Shown in pieces: positions 7,908 through 18,767 of a stretch of 64,000 nt of DNA. The translations under genes were made by a program, and so were the position numbers. This stretch comes from Burkholderia sp. Nafp2/4-1b. Lineage in GTDB: Bacteria; Pseudomonadota; Gammaproteobacteria; Burkholderiales; Burkholderiaceae. Position 1 is the first letter of the stretch. The number at the start of each line of letters is the position of its first letter. The DNA lies in assembly GCF_003635165.1 (NCBI RefSeq), contig NZ_ML058603.1, positions 1-64,000 of the forward strand, written 5' to 3'. The notes under the pieces are model-generated. The model was not told where the DNA came from. It saw only the letters and a list, made by a program, of their open reading frames with translations, and did no database searches.

Positions 7908-9577
7908 CGAAGTGCGGACGATGGGCGATCGCCTGCTGGATCGGCTTGCGCATGGCCGCGTCGCACGCGGCGCTGCCGCCTTTGCCGCCTCTGCCCCCGT
8001 TGCCATCCTTGACGTCGGCCGGCTCGTCGCCGATCGCATCGATGCAGGCGCAGGCCGAAGATACGCCGCTGCCGCAGGGCGCGCTCGATGGCGTGGGAAA
8101 CATGGACGCTGCCGCGCGCGAACAGGCCGCCCCACCGCCATTCGAGCAGGCGGCACGCGCAGCGCTGCAGACGGACACAACCGCACCCGTGCCGCTGCTG
8201 GAAGGGCCGCCGATTCCGCTACCGCCGCCCACCCGCATGAACGACGCCGCCGCACGGCACGCCGGCGATGTGGACGACGCGCGGCGAATCTCGCTGAATC
8301 TACAAGGCGCCGGGCTCGCCGCCGCGTTCGATGCGCTCGCGCGCTTCACGGGGCTCAACATCATCGTCGGCGAGCAGGTGCGCGGCACCGTGACGTTACG
8401 TCTGAACAATGTCCGCTGGCGCGATGCGTTCGATACGCTGCTCGATACGCACGGGCTCGCGATGTCCCGGCGCGGCAATGTGATCTGGGTCACGCCGGCA
8501 GCCGAGCTCGCCGCGCGGGAGCGCGAGCGCTTCGAGACGCATGCCCGCGCGGCCGAACTGGAGCCGCTCGCAAGCCGTACTTTCGCGCTGCACTATCCCC
8601 GCGCGCAGGAGGTGCAGCGGCTGCTGGCCGGTGCGACCGGCCAGCGCCTGCTGTCCAAACGCGGCGCCGCGGCGGCCGATCCGCGCACGAACCTGTTGTT
8701 CGTCACCGATCTCGCGCCGCGCATCGCGCAGATTGCGGGCCTGATCGACGCGATCGACCGCCCGTCGCGACAGGTGCGGATCGAGGCGCGCATCGTCGAA
8801 GGCGAACAGGGTTTCTCCCGCAACCTCGGCGCACGCGTTGCGCTGCGCGCGCAGGGGCGACCGCCGGCCTCCGACGGCCCATCATCCGCGCCCGACGCGC
8901 GCAACCTGCTCGACCTGGCTGCGCGGCCGCTGGGCGGATTCGAGGCGGCGACGGCCGGCTTCACGCTGTTTGCCGCGCCGCTCAGCCGCGTGCTCGACGT
9001 CGAGCTGAGCGCACTGGAGGCGCAGGGGCGGGGCCAGATCGTTTCCAGCCCGCGCGTGGTGACGGCCGACCGGGTGAAGGCGATCGTCGAACAGGGCTCG
9101 GAGCTGCCGTACCAGGCGAAGGTCGGCAACGGCGTGAGCGGCGTACAGTTCCGCCGCGCGACGCTGAAGCTCGAGGTTGAACCGCAGATCACGCCCGACG
9201 GGCGTGTCGTGCTGGATCTGGACGTCACCAAGGACAGCATCGGCGAGCCGACCGCGGCCGGTCCGGCAATTCATACGAAGCACGTGCAGACGCGGGTGGA
9301 GGTCGAGGACGGCGGCACCGTCGCCATCGCCGGGATTTACGAGCAGTTGAACCGGGACGATGTGACGCGCGTGCCGCTCTTGGGCAAAATACCGGTATTG
9401 GGCGCGCTGTTCCGGCATCGCGCGCGGCGCGACCAGCGCAGCGAACTGGTCGTATTCATCACGCCGACGGTCGTCGGCAAGCGTTGCGAGACGGCCGCCG
9501 CAGGCGGCGCGGATGCGGGAAAAACGGGGCCGGAAGGCGGCGGCGCAGGCTCGACAAGGCAGCCGCTTTGCCAGTAA
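7904..9577 (+). CDS. pilQ: PilQ-type secretin
   Basis: A 557-aa outer-membrane secretin forming the channel for the pilus or secretion machine. A signal peptide (ends near AASHA) is followed by a proline repeat ([13 protein letters not shown], residues 24-36) and a low-complexity linker to about residue 125. Then an STN/N0-like domain ([39 protein letters not shown] is present), one N1-type repeat ([15 protein letters not shown]) and the secretin domain with [30 protein letters not shown] and [14 protein letters not shown] near the end. No AMIN domains are apparent, unlike many PilQ of 680-770 aa. A Gly/Ala-rich tail ends the protein. Confidence 0.88.
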   Translation: MTKCGRWAIACWIGLRMAASHAALPPLPPLPPLPSLTSAGSSPIASMQAQAEDTPLPQGALDGVGNMDAAAREQAAPPPFEQAARAALQTDTTAPVPLLEGPPIPLPPPTRMNDAAARHAGDVDDARRISLNLQGAGLAAAFDALARFTGLNIIVGEQVRGTVTLRLNNVRWRDAFDTLLDTHGLAMSRRGNVIWVTPAAELAARERERFETHARAAELEPLASRTFALHYPRAQEVQRLLAGATGQRLLSKRGAAAADPRTNLLFVTDLAPRIAQIAGLIDAIDRPSRQVRIEARIVEGEQGFSRNLGARVALRAQGRPPASDGPSSAPDARNLLDLAARPLGGFEAATAGFTLFAAPLSRVLDVELSALEAQGRGQIVSSPRVVTADRVKAIVEQGSELPYQAKVGNGVSGVQFRRATLKLEVEPQITPDGRVVLDLDVTKDSIGEPTAAGPAIHTKHVQTRVEVEDGGTVAIAGIYEQLNRDDVTRVPLLGKIPVLGALFRHRARRDQRSELVVFITPTVVGKRCETAAAGGADAGKTGPEGGGAGSTRQPLCQ

Positions 9578-9617
9578 GCTGCGCCACACACCAGCAAGAT
9601 TCAAGCAGAGGAAGCCG

Positions 9618-10172
9618 TTGCAAGCGCGGGACCCACATGCAAACGTATTTTTCGTCGGCCTTATGGGAGCGGGTAAGACCACCGTGGGCCGTGCGGTCGC
9701 GCGCCGGCTCGACAGGACGTTCTTCGACTCCGACCACGAAATCGAGGTCCGCACGGGTGCGCGCATTCCGGTGATCTTCGAGATGGAGGGCGAGGCCGGG
9801 TTTCGCGACCGCGAATCGCAGGTGATCACCGATCTCACGCAGCGCGAGAACATCGTGCTCGCGACGGGCGGCGGCGCGGTGCTGCGCCCCGAAAATCGCG
9901 ATTGCCTGAAAGGCAACGGCATCGTCATCTATCTGCGCGCCAATCCGCACGATCTGTGGCTGCGCACCCGCAAGGACAAGAACCGCCCGCTGTTGCAGAC
10001 AGACGATCCGAAGGCGCGTCTCGAAGCGCTCTACGAAGTGCGCGACCCGCTGTACCGCGAATGCGCGGACTTCATCATCGAGACCGGCCGCCCGTCGGTC
10101 AACGGCCTCGTCAACATGGTGCTGATGCAACTCGAACTCGCAGGCGTCATCGCCAAGCCGCTACAAGCATGA
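9618..10172 (+). CDS. aroK: Shikimate kinase AroK
   Basis: A 184-aa cytoplasmic enzyme that phosphorylates shikimate at O3 in the chorismate pathway. It has a P-loop GLMGAGKTT, the shikimate-binding FFDSDHEIE (DxD), the GFRDRE motif, LATGGGAV (GGG loop) and the lid RKDKNRPLL. The best start is TTG at 9618, which follows AGAGGAAG and gives [14 protein letters not shown], the normal length and N-terminus for the family. An in-frame upstream start at 9513 would make an unusual extension overlapping pilQ. aroB follows with an ATGA overlap. Confidence 0.95.
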   Translation: MQARDPHANVFFVGLMGAGKTTVGRAVARRLDRTFFDSDHEIEVRTGARIPVIFEMEGEAGFRDRESQVITDLTQRENIVLATGGGAVLRPENRDCLKGNGIVIYLRANPHDLWLRTRKDKNRPLLQTDDPKARLEALYEVRDPLYRECADFIIETGRPSVNGLVNMVLMQLELAGVIAKPLQA

Positions 10173-11251
10173 TTACCGTCAACGTCGATCTGGGCGACCG
10201 CGCCTACCCGATTCATATTGGTGCCGGCCTGATCGGCCGCACCGAGCTATTCGCTCCTCATATCACCGGTTCGTCGGTCACGATCGTCACGAACACGACG
10301 GTGGAGCCGCTCTACGGCGATGCGCTGCGCGCGGCGCTTGCGCCGCTCGGCAAGCGCGTGTCGACGATCGTGCTGCCGGACGGCGAGGCCTACAAGAACT
10401 GGGAAACGCTGAACCTGATCTTCGACGGCCTGCTGACCCAGCGCGCCGACCGCAAGACCACGCTCGTCGCCCTGGGCGGCGGCGTGATCGGCGACATGAC
10501 CGGTTTCGCCGCCGCGTGCTACATGCGCGGCGTGCCGTTCATCCAGGTGCCGACGACGCTGCTGTCGCAGGTCGATTCGTCGGTCGGCGGCAAGACGGGC
10601 ATCAACCACCCGCTCGGCAAGAACATGATCGGCGCGTTCTACCAGCCGCAGGCGGTGATCGCCGATATCGGCGCGCTGAACACGCTGCCCGATCGCGAAC
10701 TGGCGGCCGGCGTGGCCGAGGTCATCAAGACGGGCGCGATCGCCGATGCCGAGTTCTTCGACTGGATCGAGGCGAACGTCGATGCGCTGAACCGCCGCGA
10801 CCCGGCCGCGCTCGCGCACGCGGTCAAGCGCTCGTGCGAGATCAAGGCCAGTGTGGTCGCGGCCGACGAACGCGAAGGCGGGCTGCGCGCGATCCTGAAC
10901 TTCGGCCACACATTCGGCCATGCGATCGAAGCCGGGCTCGGCTATGGCGAGTGGCTGCACGGCGAAGCGGTCGGCTGCGGAATGGTGATGGCGGGCGACC
11001 TGTCGGTGCGGCTCGGCTTGCTCGACGACGCGTCGCGGCAGCGGCTGGACGCGGTGATTGCCGCCGCGCATTTACCCGTGCGCGGGCCGGCGCTCGGCGA
11101 TGCGCGCTACATGGACCTGATGCGCGTCGACAAGAAGGCCGAGGCCGGTGCGATCAAGTTCATCCTGCTGAAGCGATTCGGCGATACGCTGATCACGCAG
11201 GCGCCCGACGAAGCGGTGTTCGCTACACTGGCGCAGACGACGACCCGGTAA
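10169..11251 (+). CDS. aroB: 3-Dehydroquinate synthase AroB
   Basis: A 360-aa NAD- and divalent-metal-dependent enzyme converting DAHP to 3-dehydroquinate. Visible motifs are [12 protein letters not shown], the dinucleotide-binding [39 protein letters not shown], and the metal ligands in [19 protein letters not shown] and LHGEAV. The length is normal for AroB. The start codon overlaps the aroK stop, so translation is probably coupled, and dgt follows 40 bases later as in many Proteobacteria. Confidence 0.98.
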   Translation: MITVNVDLGDRAYPIHIGAGLIGRTELFAPHITGSSVTIVTNTTVEPLYGDALRAALAPLGKRVSTIVLPDGEAYKNWETLNLIFDGLLTQRADRKTTLVALGGGVIGDMTGFAAACYMRGVPFIQVPTTLLSQVDSSVGGKTGINHPLGKNMIGAFYQPQAVIADIGALNTLPDRELAAGVAEVIKTGAIADAEFFDWIEANVDALNRRDPAALAHAVKRSCEIKASVVAADEREGGLRAILNFGHTFGHAIEAGLGYGEWLHGEAVGCGMVMAGDLSVRLGLLDDASRQRLDAVIAAAHLPVRGPALGDARYMDLMRVDKKAEAGAIKFILLKRFGDTLITQAPDEAVFATLAQTTTR

Positions 11252-11291
11252 CGGCGCCCGGATGCCCCGGCGCCCCTGACATGGAGGAGAC

Positions 11292-12500
11292 GTGAGCGAG
11301 ACATCCAGCAGCAAACTGTCCGAAGCCGGCCGCGCATCCGTCGCGGTGCTGGCCGAGCCGCCGACCCTGGCGGCGCTGGAAACCCATCTCGCTCCGTATG
11401 CCGCCCACGCATTGCAGTCGCGCGGCCGCCGCTATCCGGAAACGCCGCCGGCGGCGCGCACCGAGTTCCAGCGCGACCGCGACCGCATCGTTCATTCGAC
11501 CGCCTTTCGCCGGCTCGAATACAAGACGCAGGTCTTCGTCAATCACGAAGGCGACCTGTTCCGCACCCGCCTCACGCACAGCCTCGAAGTCGCGCAGATC
11601 GCGCGGTCGGTCGCGCGCAACCTGCGCCTGAACGAGGATCTCGTCGAAGCAATTTCGCTCGCGCACGATCTCGGCCATACGCCGTTCGGCCATGCCGGGC
11701 AGGACGCATTGAACGCATGCATGCGCGAGCACGGCGGCTTCGAGCACAACCTGCAGAGCCTGGCCGTCGTCGACGAGCTCGAAGAGCACTACGGTGCATT
11801 CAACGGCCTGAATCTGTGCTTCGAGACGCGCGAAGGCATCCTCAAGCACTGCTCGCGCGAGAACGCGCGCAAGCTCGGCGCGCTCGGCGAGCGTTTCCTG
11901 CAAGGGCGTCAGCCGTCGCTGGAGGCGCAGCTCGCGAACATCGCGGACGAAATCGCGTACAACAACCATGACGTCGACGACGGCCTGCGCTCCGGCCTGA
12001 TCACGATCGAGCAGCTCGCCGAAGTCGAGCTGTGGCAGCGCCACTACGATGCCGCGCTCGCCGAATTCCCGCATCTCGAAGGCCGCCGCCTCGTGCACGA
12101 GACGGTGCGCCGCATCATCAACACGCTGATCGTCGACCTGATCGACGAGACCACGCGCAATCTCGTGCGCGTCGCGCCCGCGTCGCTCGACGACGTGCGC
12201 GCCGCGCCGCCGCTCGTCGCGCACAGCGAAGCAATCGCCGCGCAGGCGGCCGCCCTCAAGCGTTTCCTGTTCAAGAACCTGTACCGCCACTACAAGGTGA
12301 TGCGCATGGCGAACAAGGCGCAGCGCGTCGTCACGGGGCTGTTCGACGCGTTCATCGACGATCCGCGCCTGCTGCCGCCGCCGTACCAGTCGGACGACGA
12401 AGCGCAGCAGCCGCGCCTCGTCGCGCACTACATCGCCGGCATGACGGACCGCTTCGCGCTGAAGGAATATCAGCGGCTGTTCGTCATCAACGACAACTGA
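11292..12500 (+). CDS. dgt: Deoxyguanosinetriphosphate triphosphohydrolase-like protein
   Basis: A 402-aa HD-domain dNTP triphosphohydrolase. Metal ligands are in [15 protein letters not shown] (H), [14 protein letters not shown] (HD plus H) and later [15 protein letters not shown] (D). The size fits the dGTPase-like subgroup present in Burkholderia, which hydrolyses dNTPs to nucleosides plus tripolyphosphate; the substrate preference of this protein cannot be read from sequence. A GTG start follows GGAGGAG. It is the last gene of the pil-aro run. Confidence 0.93.
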   Translation: MSETSSSKLSEAGRASVAVLAEPPTLAALETHLAPYAAHALQSRGRRYPETPPAARTEFQRDRDRIVHSTAFRRLEYKTQVFVNHEGDLFRTRLTHSLEVAQIARSVARNLRLNEDLVEAISLAHDLGHTPFGHAGQDALNACMREHGGFEHNLQSLAVVDELEEHYGAFNGLNLCFETREGILKHCSRENARKLGALGERFLQGRQPSLEAQLANIADEIAYNNHDVDDGLRSGLITIEQLAEVELWQRHYDAALAEFPHLEGRRLVHETVRRIINTLIVDLIDETTRNLVRVAPASLDDVRAAPPLVAHSEAIAAQAAALKRFLFKNLYRHYKVMRMANKAQRVVTGLFDAFIDDPRLLPPPYQSDDEAQQPRLVAHYIAGMTDRFALKEYQRLFVINDN

Positions 12501-12590
12501 CTGTCACAAACGATCACTAGACTTCGCCGGTTCAATGGCGACGGGAATGTTGCACACGCTGTTGGTAACGTTTTCACAGGAGAGAGGTCG

Positions 12591-13925
12591 ATGAAGAAGA
12601 AGCCCGCGGGGACCATGATTCGCTCGATCGCGCTGGGCGGCGCGTTGATGTTCGGTGTGCAGCATGCGGCATTCGCCGTGACGGAGATCCAGTTCTGGCA
12701 TGCGATGGAGTCGGCGCTCGGCGAGCGCGTGAACGAGATCGCCACGCAGTTCAACGCGTCGCAGAGCGACTACAAGATCGTGCCGGTCTTCAAGGGCACC
12801 TACGACCAGGCGCTCGCGGCGGGCATCGCCGCCTATCGCAGCGGCAACGCGCCGGCGATCCTGCAGGTCTATGAAGTCGGCACCGCGACGATGATGCAGG
12901 CGAAGAAGGCGGTCGTGCCGGTCTACGACGTGTTCAAGCAGGCCGGCGTGCCGCTCGACGAAAAGGCCTTCGTGCCGACCATCGCGAGCTACTACAGCGA
13001 CGCGAAGACGGGCCATCTGGTGTCGATGCCGTTCAACAGCTCGACGCCGGTGCTGTACTACAACAAGGACGCGTTCAAGAAGGCCGGGCTCGATCCGAAC
13101 CAGCCGCCGAAGACGTGGGCCGACGTGAAGGCCGACGCCGAGAAGCTGCGCAAGTCCGGGATGACCTGCGGCTTCACGACCGGCTGGCAGGGCTGGATCC
13201 AGCTCGAGAACTACAGTGCGTGGCATGCGCTGCCGTTCGCGAGCCACAACAACGGCTTCGACGGCGCCGACGCGGTGCTCGAATTCAACAAGCCGCAGCA
13301 GGTCGCCCATATCGCGTTCCTGCAGCAGATGCAGAAGGACGGCACGTTCACGTATGCGGGCCGCAAGGACGAAGCGTCGGCGAAGTTCTACAGCGGCGAC
13401 TGCGGGATCCTGACGACGTCGTCGGGCGCGCTCGCGAACGTGCAGAAGTTCGCGAAGTTCAGCTACGGCACCGGCATGATGCCGTACGACGCGAACGTGA
13501 AGGGCGCACCGCAGAACGCGATCATCGGCGGCGCGAGCCTGTGGGTGCTGGGCGGCAAGGACGCGGCGACCTACAAGGGCGTCGCGAAATTCCTCGCGTT
13601 CCTGTCCTCGCCGCCGGTCGCCGCGAAGTGGCACCAGGAAACGGGCTACCTGCCGGTCACGACGGCCGCGTACGACCTCACGCGCCAGCAGGGCTTCTAT
13701 GACAAGAACCCGAGCGCGGAGACCGCGATCAAGCAGATGATGAACAAGCCCCCGCTGCCTTATACGAAGGGGCTGCGTCTCGGCAACATGCCGCAGATCC
13801 GCACGGTCGTCGACGAAGAGCTCGAGCAGGTGTGGTCGCAGAAGAAGTCGCCGAAGGACGCGCTCGACTCGGCGGCGTCGCGCGGCGACGAGCTGCTGCG
13901 CCGCTTCGAGAAGTCGGGCGGCTGA
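12591..13925 (+). CDS. ugpB: sn-Glycerol-3-phosphate ABC transporter, periplasmic binding protein UgpB
   Basis: A 444-aa extracellular solute-binding protein (family 1) with a cleavable signal peptide (MKKKPAG, hydrophobic core, cut near HAAFAV). The mature N-terminus [26 protein letters not shown] and later [20 protein letters not shown] and [12 protein letters not shown] are typical of UgpB. It captures glycerol-3-phosphate and glycerophosphodiesters in the periplasm for UgpAEC. The ATG follows AGGAGAGAGGTCG. Standing first in ugpBAECQ with 90 bases of upstream space, it probably carries the operon promoter. Confidence 0.96.
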   Translation: MKKKPAGTMIRSIALGGALMFGVQHAAFAVTEIQFWHAMESALGERVNEIATQFNASQSDYKIVPVFKGTYDQALAAGIAAYRSGNAPAILQVYEVGTATMMQAKKAVVPVYDVFKQAGVPLDEKAFVPTIASYYSDAKTGHLVSMPFNSSTPVLYYNKDAFKKAGLDPNQPPKTWADVKADAEKLRKSGMTCGFTTGWQGWIQLENYSAWHALPFASHNNGFDGADAVLEFNKPQQVAHIAFLQQMQKDGTFTYAGRKDEASAKFYSGDCGILTTSSGALANVQKFAKFSYGTGMMPYDANVKGAPQNAIIGGASLWVLGGKDAATYKGVAKFLAFLSSPPVAAKWHQETGYLPVTTAAYDLTRQQGFYDKNPSAETAIKQMMNKPPLPYTKGLRLGNMPQIRTVVDEELEQVWSQKKSPKDALDSAASRGDELLRRFEKSGG

Positions 13926-14023
13926 TCCGCATCGCATGCGTGCCGCCGGCCGTCGCGTCGCTCCTGCGCGCGCGCGGCCGGCGGCGCGCTTTCCTTTCCG
14001 TTTTGCCTGACCGGATGCCCGCG

Positions 14024-14908
14024 ATGCAATCCCGTTCCCGTTTCGGCACGAGCCTGGTGCCGTACCTGCTGATCGCGCCGCAGCTCGCGATCACCGCCGT
14101 GTTCTTCCTGTGGCCGGCCGGCGTCGCGCTGTGGCAGTCGACGCAGATGCAGGATGCGTTCGGCACCTCGAGCGAATTCGTCGGCCTCGCGAACTTCACG
14201 CACCTGTTCGCCGACCCGCTGTATCTCGACTCGTTCCGCACGACGCTGGTGTTCAGCTCGCTGGTGACGATCAGCGGGCTCGTCGTGTCGCTGCTGCTCG
14301 CCGCGTGCGCCGACCGCGTGACCCGCGGCGCGCGCGTGTACCGCACGCTGCTGATCTGGCCGTACGCGGTCGCACCGACGATCGCGGCCGTGCTGTGGGC
14401 GTTCCTGTTCAACCCGAGCATCGGCCTCGTCACCTATGCGCTCGCGAAGGGCGGCATCGTGTGGAATCACGCGCTGAACGGCAACCAGGCGATGTTCCTC
14501 GTCGTGCTCGCGTCGGTGTGGAAGCAGGTGAGCTACAACTTCCTGTTCTTCTACGCGGGGCTGCAGGCGATTCCGCGCTCGCTGATCGAGGCGGCGGCGA
14601 TCGACGGCGCCGGCCCGGTGCGGCGCTTCTTCAACATCGTGCTGCCGCTGCTGTCGCCGACGAGCTTCTTCCTGCTGGTCGTGAACCTGGTCTACGCGTT
14701 CTTCGACACGTTCCCGGTGATCGACGCGGCCACCGCCGGCGGCCCCGCGCAAAGCACCAAGACGCTGATCTACAAGATCTTCACGGAAGGCTTCCAGGGG
14801 CTCGACATCGGCAGTTCGGGTGCGCAGTCGGTCGTGCTGATGATCATCGTCGTCGGGCTCACGGTGATCCAGTTCCGCTTTGTCGAACGCAGGGTGCAAT
14901 ACGCATGA
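14024..14908 (+). CDS. ugpA: sn-Glycerol-3-phosphate ABC transporter permease UgpA
   Basis: A 294-aa inner-membrane permease of the MalF type with six predicted helices. The N-terminus [20 protein letters not shown] and the EAA loop ([24 protein letters not shown]), which contacts the ATPase, are clear. The chosen ATG gives nearly the E. coli UgpA length; another in-frame ATG lies three codons upstream (14015) and neither has a strong ribosome-binding site. The frame is open much further upstream, but that part overlaps ugpB. ugpE starts within its stop codon. Confidence 0.94.
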   Translation: MQSRSRFGTSLVPYLLIAPQLAITAVFFLWPAGVALWQSTQMQDAFGTSSEFVGLANFTHLFADPLYLDSFRTTLVFSSLVTISGLVVSLLLAACADRVTRGARVYRTLLIWPYAVAPTIAAVLWAFLFNPSIGLVTYALAKGGIVWNHALNGNQAMFLVVLASVWKQVSYNFLFFYAGLQAIPRSLIEAAAIDGAGPVRRFFNIVLPLLSPTSFFLLVVNLVYAFFDTFPVIDAATAGGPAQSTKTLIYKIFTEGFQGLDIGSSGAQSVVLMIIVVGLTVIQFRFVERRVQYA

Positions 14909-15750
14909 TCGAGAATCGCAAGGGCTTCGACCTGTTCTGCCACGCGGTGCTGATCGCGGGCGTCGTGCTGATCGTGTTCCCCGTCTACGTCGCATTCTGC
15001 GCGGCGACGATGAACGCGCAGGAAGTGTTCACGATCCCGCTGTCGCTGGTGCCGAGCACGCACCTGCTGGAGAACATCGCGTACATCTGGGGGCACGGCA
15101 GCGGCGGCACGACGGCGCCGTTCGGCCGGCTGCTCGTCAACAGCTTCGCGATGGCGCTCGGGATCGCGGTCGGCAAGATCGCGGTGTCGATCCTGTCCGC
15201 GTACGCGATCGTCTATTTCCGCTTCCCGTTCCGCAACACCGCGTTCTGGCTGATCTTCATCACGCTGATGCTGCCGGTCGAGGTGCGGATCTTCCCGACC
15301 GTGCAGGTCGTGTCGACGCTGCACATGACGAACGCCTACGCGGGGCTCACGCTGCCGCTGATCGCATCGGCGACCGCGACGTTCCTGTTCCGCCAGTTCT
15401 TCATGACGCTGCCCGACGAGCTGATGGATGCCGCGCGCATCGACGGCGCGGGGCCGATGCGCTTCTTCTGGGACGTCGTGCTGCCGCTGTCGAAGACGAG
15501 CATCGCGGCGCTGTTCGTGATCACGTTCATCTACGGCTGGAACCAGTATCTGTGGCCGATCCTGATCACGACGGAGGCATCGCTGTCGACGGCGGTGGTG
15601 GGCATCAAGACGATGATCGCGAGCGGCGACGCCGCGACCGAATGGCAATACGTGATGGCGGCGACGCTGCTGGCGATGATTCCGCCGCTCGTCGTCGTGC
15701 TGGCGATGCAGCGCTGGTTCGTGCGCGGCCTCGTCGATTCCGAGAAATAA
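14905..15750 (+). CDS. ugpE: sn-Glycerol-3-phosphate ABC transporter permease UgpE
   Basis: A 281-aa permease partner of UgpA (MalG type). It has about six transmembrane helices, the segment [18 protein letters not shown] and an EAA loop [25 protein letters not shown]. The end [12 protein letters not shown] resembles the UgpE terminus. The start overlaps the ugpA stop (ATGA), indicating coupled translation and stoichiometric assembly of the UgpAE channel. Confidence 0.96.
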   Translation: MIENRKGFDLFCHAVLIAGVVLIVFPVYVAFCAATMNAQEVFTIPLSLVPSTHLLENIAYIWGHGSGGTTAPFGRLLVNSFAMALGIAVGKIAVSILSAYAIVYFRFPFRNTAFWLIFITLMLPVEVRIFPTVQVVSTLHMTNAYAGLTLPLIASATATFLFRQFFMTLPDELMDAARIDGAGPMRFFWDVVLPLSKTSIAALFVITFIYGWNQYLWPILITTEASLSTAVVGIKTMIASGDAATEWQYVMAATLLAMIPPLVVVLAMQRWFVRGLVDSEK

Positions 15751-15781
15751 CCACGGACGGCAACCGGGAGAAGGACCAAGT

Positions 15782-16867
15782 ATGGCTGCGCTGAGCTTGA
15801 AGGGCGTCAGGAAATCCTACGACGGCAAGCAGCATGTGCTGCATGGCATCGACGTGGAGATCGCCGACGGCGAATTCATCGTGCTGGTCGGCCCGTCGGG
15901 CTGCGGCAAATCGACGTTGCTGCGGATGATCGCGGGGCTCGAGACGGTGACGGACGGCGAGATCGCGATCGGCGAGCGCGTCGTCAACACGCTGGAGCCG
16001 AAGGATCGCGACATCGCGATGGTGTTCCAGAACTATGCGCTGTATCCGCACATGACGGTCGCGCAGAACATGGGTTACGGGCTGAAGATCCGCGGCATCG
16101 AGCGCGCGACGATCGACGCACGGGTGGCCGCGGCCGCGAAGATCCTCGAACTCGAGCCGCTGCTCGCACGGCGTCCGCGCGAATTGTCCGGCGGCCAGCG
16201 GCAGCGCGTCGCCATGGGGCGCGCGATCGTGCGCGAGCCGTCGGTGTTTCTGTTCGACGAGCCGCTGTCGAACCTCGATGCGAAGCTGCGCGTGCAGATG
16301 CGGCTCGAGATCCAGCGGCTGCATGCGCGGCTCGCGACGACGAGCGTGTACGTGACGCACGACCAGATCGAGGCGATGACGCTCGCGCAGCGCGTGATCG
16401 TGATGAACCGGGGTTACGCGGAGCAGATCGGCGCGCCGGTCGACGTGTACGAGAAGCCGGCGACGGTATTCGTCGCGGGCTTCATCGGCTCGCCGGCGAT
16501 GAACCTGCTGCACGGCCGGCTGTCGGAGGATGGCACGACGTTTACGGTCGCGGGCGGCGGCCCGGCGCTGCCGGTTGCCGGCTCGCCCGCCATCGGCACG
16601 ACGATCGCCACCGGGCGCGACTGGGTGCTCGGCGTGCGGCCGGAGCACATGACGCCGCAGCCGGGCGTCGCGCAGGCGACGCTGCCGGTCGATTCGTGCG
16701 AGCTGCTCGGCGCGGACAACCTCGCGCACGGCCGCTGGGGCAACCACGACGTCGCGGTGCGCCTGCCGCACGCGGATCGTCCGGCGCGCGGCACGGCGCT
16801 GGGGGCCGCGCTGCCCGCGCACCGGCTGCATTTCTTCGATCCCGAGACCGGCAAGCGTGCCGGCTGA
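15782..16867 (+). CDS. ugpC: sn-Glycerol-3-phosphate ABC transporter ATP-binding protein UgpC
   Basis: A 361-aa ATPase of the MalK/UgpC group that powers UgpAE. Walker [11 protein letters not shown]-loop [13 protein letters not shown], signature [15 protein letters not shown], Walker [13 protein letters not shown] and the H-loop [11 protein letters not shown] are present. A C-terminal TOBE-type regulatory domain starts around residue 240 ([19 protein letters not shown]). A GGGAGAAGG site precedes the start. The downstream ugpQ starts 28 bases later. Confidence 0.97.
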   Translation: MAALSLKGVRKSYDGKQHVLHGIDVEIADGEFIVLVGPSGCGKSTLLRMIAGLETVTDGEIAIGERVVNTLEPKDRDIAMVFQNYALYPHMTVAQNMGYGLKIRGIERATIDARVAAAAKILELEPLLARRPRELSGGQRQRVAMGRAIVREPSVFLFDEPLSNLDAKLRVQMRLEIQRLHARLATTSVYVTHDQIEAMTLAQRVIVMNRGYAEQIGAPVDVYEKPATVFVAGFIGSPAMNLLHGRLSEDGTTFTVAGGGPALPVAGSPAIGTTIATGRDWVLGVRPEHMTPQPGVAQATLPVDSCELLGADNLAHGRWGNHDVAVRLPHADRPARGTALGAALPAHRLHFFDPETGKRAG

Positions 16868-16895
16868 CTCTGACGACCCTGCTGCGAGGCTCGCG

Positions 16896-17666
16896 ATGAC
16901 AACCCGCCCCGACTGGCCCTATCCGCGCGTCGTCGCCCATCGCGGCGGTGGCACGCTGGCGCCGGAGAACACGCTTGCCGCGCTCGACGAGGGCGCGCGG
17001 CGCGGTCACCGGATGGTCGAGTTCGACGCGAAGCTGTCGGCCGACGACGTGACGTTCCTGCTGCACGACGACACGGTCGACCGGACGTCGAACGGCCACG
17101 GAGCGGCAGCGGGCATGCGCTATGCGGCGCTGGCCGCGCTCGACGCGGGCGCGTGGCGCGACGCACGCTTCGCGGGCGAGCGGATGCCGACGCTCGAGGC
17201 AGCGGCGGCGCGCTGCATCGCACACGGGCTGGCCGCGAACGTCGAGATCAAGCCGTGCCCGGGGCGCGAGCGCGAAACCGGCCAGCGCGTGGCGGCCGAC
17301 GCGGCCGCGTACTGGCGCGATGCCGCCGTTGCGCCGCTCCTGTCGTCGTTCTCGTTCGACGCGCTGCAACAGGCGCGCGCGACCGTGCCCGCGCTGCCGC
17401 GCGGGATGCTCTACGAAGTCGTGCCGGACGACTGGCGTGCGCAGGTTATCGACGCACTCGGCTGCGTATCGTTGCATGCAGACCACAGCCGGCTCGACGA
17501 AACGCTCGTGCGCGCGATCAAGGCCGCCGGGTTGCGCATGCTGGTTTACACGGTGAACGACCTCGAACGGGCGCGCGAACTCGCGCGCTGGGGCGTCGAT
17601 GCCGTCTGCACGGACCGCATCGACCTGATCGCGCCCGATGCGCTGGACGACATCGACGTCGTCTGA
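16896..17666 (+). CDS. ugpQ: Glycerophosphodiester phosphodiesterase UgpQ
   Basis: A 256-aa cytoplasmic GDPD-family enzyme that hydrolyses imported glycerophosphodiesters to glycerol-3-phosphate and an alcohol. The active-site motifs are VVAHRGGGTLAPENTLAA (catalytic His and Glu), VEFDAKLSADD and FLLHDDTVDRTSNG (second His). The C-terminal MLVYTVNDLERARELARWGVDAVCTD is the usual GDPD end. The start at 16896 has GCGAGG upstream; an upstream in-frame ATG would overlap ugpC. It closes the operon and is followed by a strong terminator. Confidence 0.96.
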   Translation: MTTRPDWPYPRVVAHRGGGTLAPENTLAALDEGARRGHRMVEFDAKLSADDVTFLLHDDTVDRTSNGHGAAAGMRYAALAALDAGAWRDARFAGERMPTLEAAAARCIAHGLAANVEIKPCPGRERETGQRVAADAAAYWRDAAVAPLLSSFSFDALQQARATVPALPRGMLYEVVPDDWRAQVIDALGCVSLHADHSRLDETLVRAIKAAGLRMLVYTVNDLERARELARWGVDAVCTDRIDLIAPDALDDIDVV

Positions 17667-17730
17667 CGGCCGCGGCCACGGCCGGGGCGAGCGCCGGTGA
17701 AACCCTTGCCCGGAACGTGCCCGACGCGAA

Positions 17731-17769
17731 AAAACGACGCCCCGACGGGATTCCCGCCGGGGCGTTTTG
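17731..17769 (+). terminator. Terminator after ugpQ
   Basis: AAAACGACGCCCCGACGGG pairs imperfectly with CCCGCCGGGGCGTTTT, leaving a short loop and a T run. It ends the ugp operon; the A-rich left arm means it may also serve the convergent OmpW gene. Confidence 0.85.
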
Positions 17770-17848
17770 CATCGTGGAGACGTTACCCCAGGAAAAATCC
17801 GCTACAAATTGCAGCAGGATTAACCATTCCCCAAATATTCGACTACGC

Positions 17849-18574
17849 TTAGAAGCGGTAGCCGAGGTTCAGGTACGTGACGATCGGGTTCAGCGAGATC
17901 TTCGCTTTCGACGTTTCGGTCAGGGTGCCGACGGGCGTCCGGCGGGCCGTCGTGAAGGTGGCGGTCACGCTGACAGGGATGTACGAGAGCGACAGCCCCG
18001 CGAACCAGTGTTTCGTGAAGTTGTACGTGAAGCCGGCGTTGAAGACGGGCGCCCACTGGTTGCTGGTCGTCGCGCTGGTCGGGCCGCCGAGCACGCCGTT
18101 CTCGAACGCGCTGTTGGTGATCTTGGCGCCGGTGAACCAGACGTACGTGGCGCCGACGCCGACATACGGACGGAACTTCGCATTGGCGTCGTTGAAGTGG
18201 TAGCGAAGCAATACGGCGGGGCTCCACTGGTACGCACGGCCGAGTACGCCGAACTTTTCGAACTGACCCTTGCCGGTAATGTCGAACTTCGGTGGAATCC
18301 CCATCACAAGCTCGGTGGAGATATGGTCGGTGACGAAGTAACCCGCTGCGAGCCCCAGCGTATCGGCGTCGTTGATCCCGGCGCCGGTGTTGGGAATCGA
18401 CTGGTTGATGGGCGTGCCGCCTACGCGGTACAGAAACAGCGGGTCGCTGCTGTCCTGCGGCGAAAGGTGGAACCAGCCGGTGCTGACGTAGAAATCACCT
18501 GCAGATTGTGCGTGTGCCGTACCGCCCGCGAATGCGAGCGCTGCGGCCCCCGTAATGGCCAGTTTTCGTTTCAT
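17849..18574 (-). CDS. OmpW-family outer-membrane protein
   Basis: A 241-aa beta-barrel protein. The signal peptide (MKRKLAITG, hydrophobic core, cut after AHA) precedes AGDFYVSTGWFHLSPQDSS. The barrel shows alternating strands typical of OmpW: YFVTDHISTELVMGIP, then GAYQWSPA-type periodicity, FRPYVGVGATYVWF, YNFTKHWFAGLSLSYIPVSV, and the final strand ISLNPIVTYLNLGYRF ending in Phe, as BAM substrates do. OmpW barrels of eight strands pass small hydrophobic compounds; the substrate here is unknown. The start has GGAGGAG upstream. It stands as its own transcription unit. Confidence 0.9.
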   Translation of the reverse strand: MKRKLAITGAAALAFAGGTAHAQSAGDFYVSTGWFHLSPQDSSDPLFLYRVGGTPINQSIPNTGAGINDADTLGLAAGYFVTDHISTELVMGIPPKFDITGKGQFEKFGVLGRAYQWSPAVLLRYHFNDANAKFRPYVGVGATYVWFTGAKITNSAFENGVLGGPTSATTSNQWAPVFNAGFTYNFTKHWFAGLSLSYIPVSVTATFTTARRTPVGTLTETSKAKISLNPIVTYLNLGYRF

Positions 18575-18767
18575 TGTGTCTCCTCCGATCAAAGGCGTGC
18601 TCATTATGACGACTGCGTTTAAAACCAAACAAGCTCGCAAGTTAGAGCTTTCTCCCTAGGATTCGCACGACCGTACGCTTCCGCGCCCCGCAGGGACAGG
18701 CATTCTACGCAGGTGCGCAATTTCGGACCTCCGGGTATTTCCTAACGCGTTCAAACGGACATTCAGC

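Noticed and set aside
12501-12590. Pho box before ugpB
   Set aside because: CTGTCAC occurs once (12511-12517) but the second half-site at 11-base spacing does not match. Phosphate control of ugp is known in E. coli, but the sequence does not support a site here.
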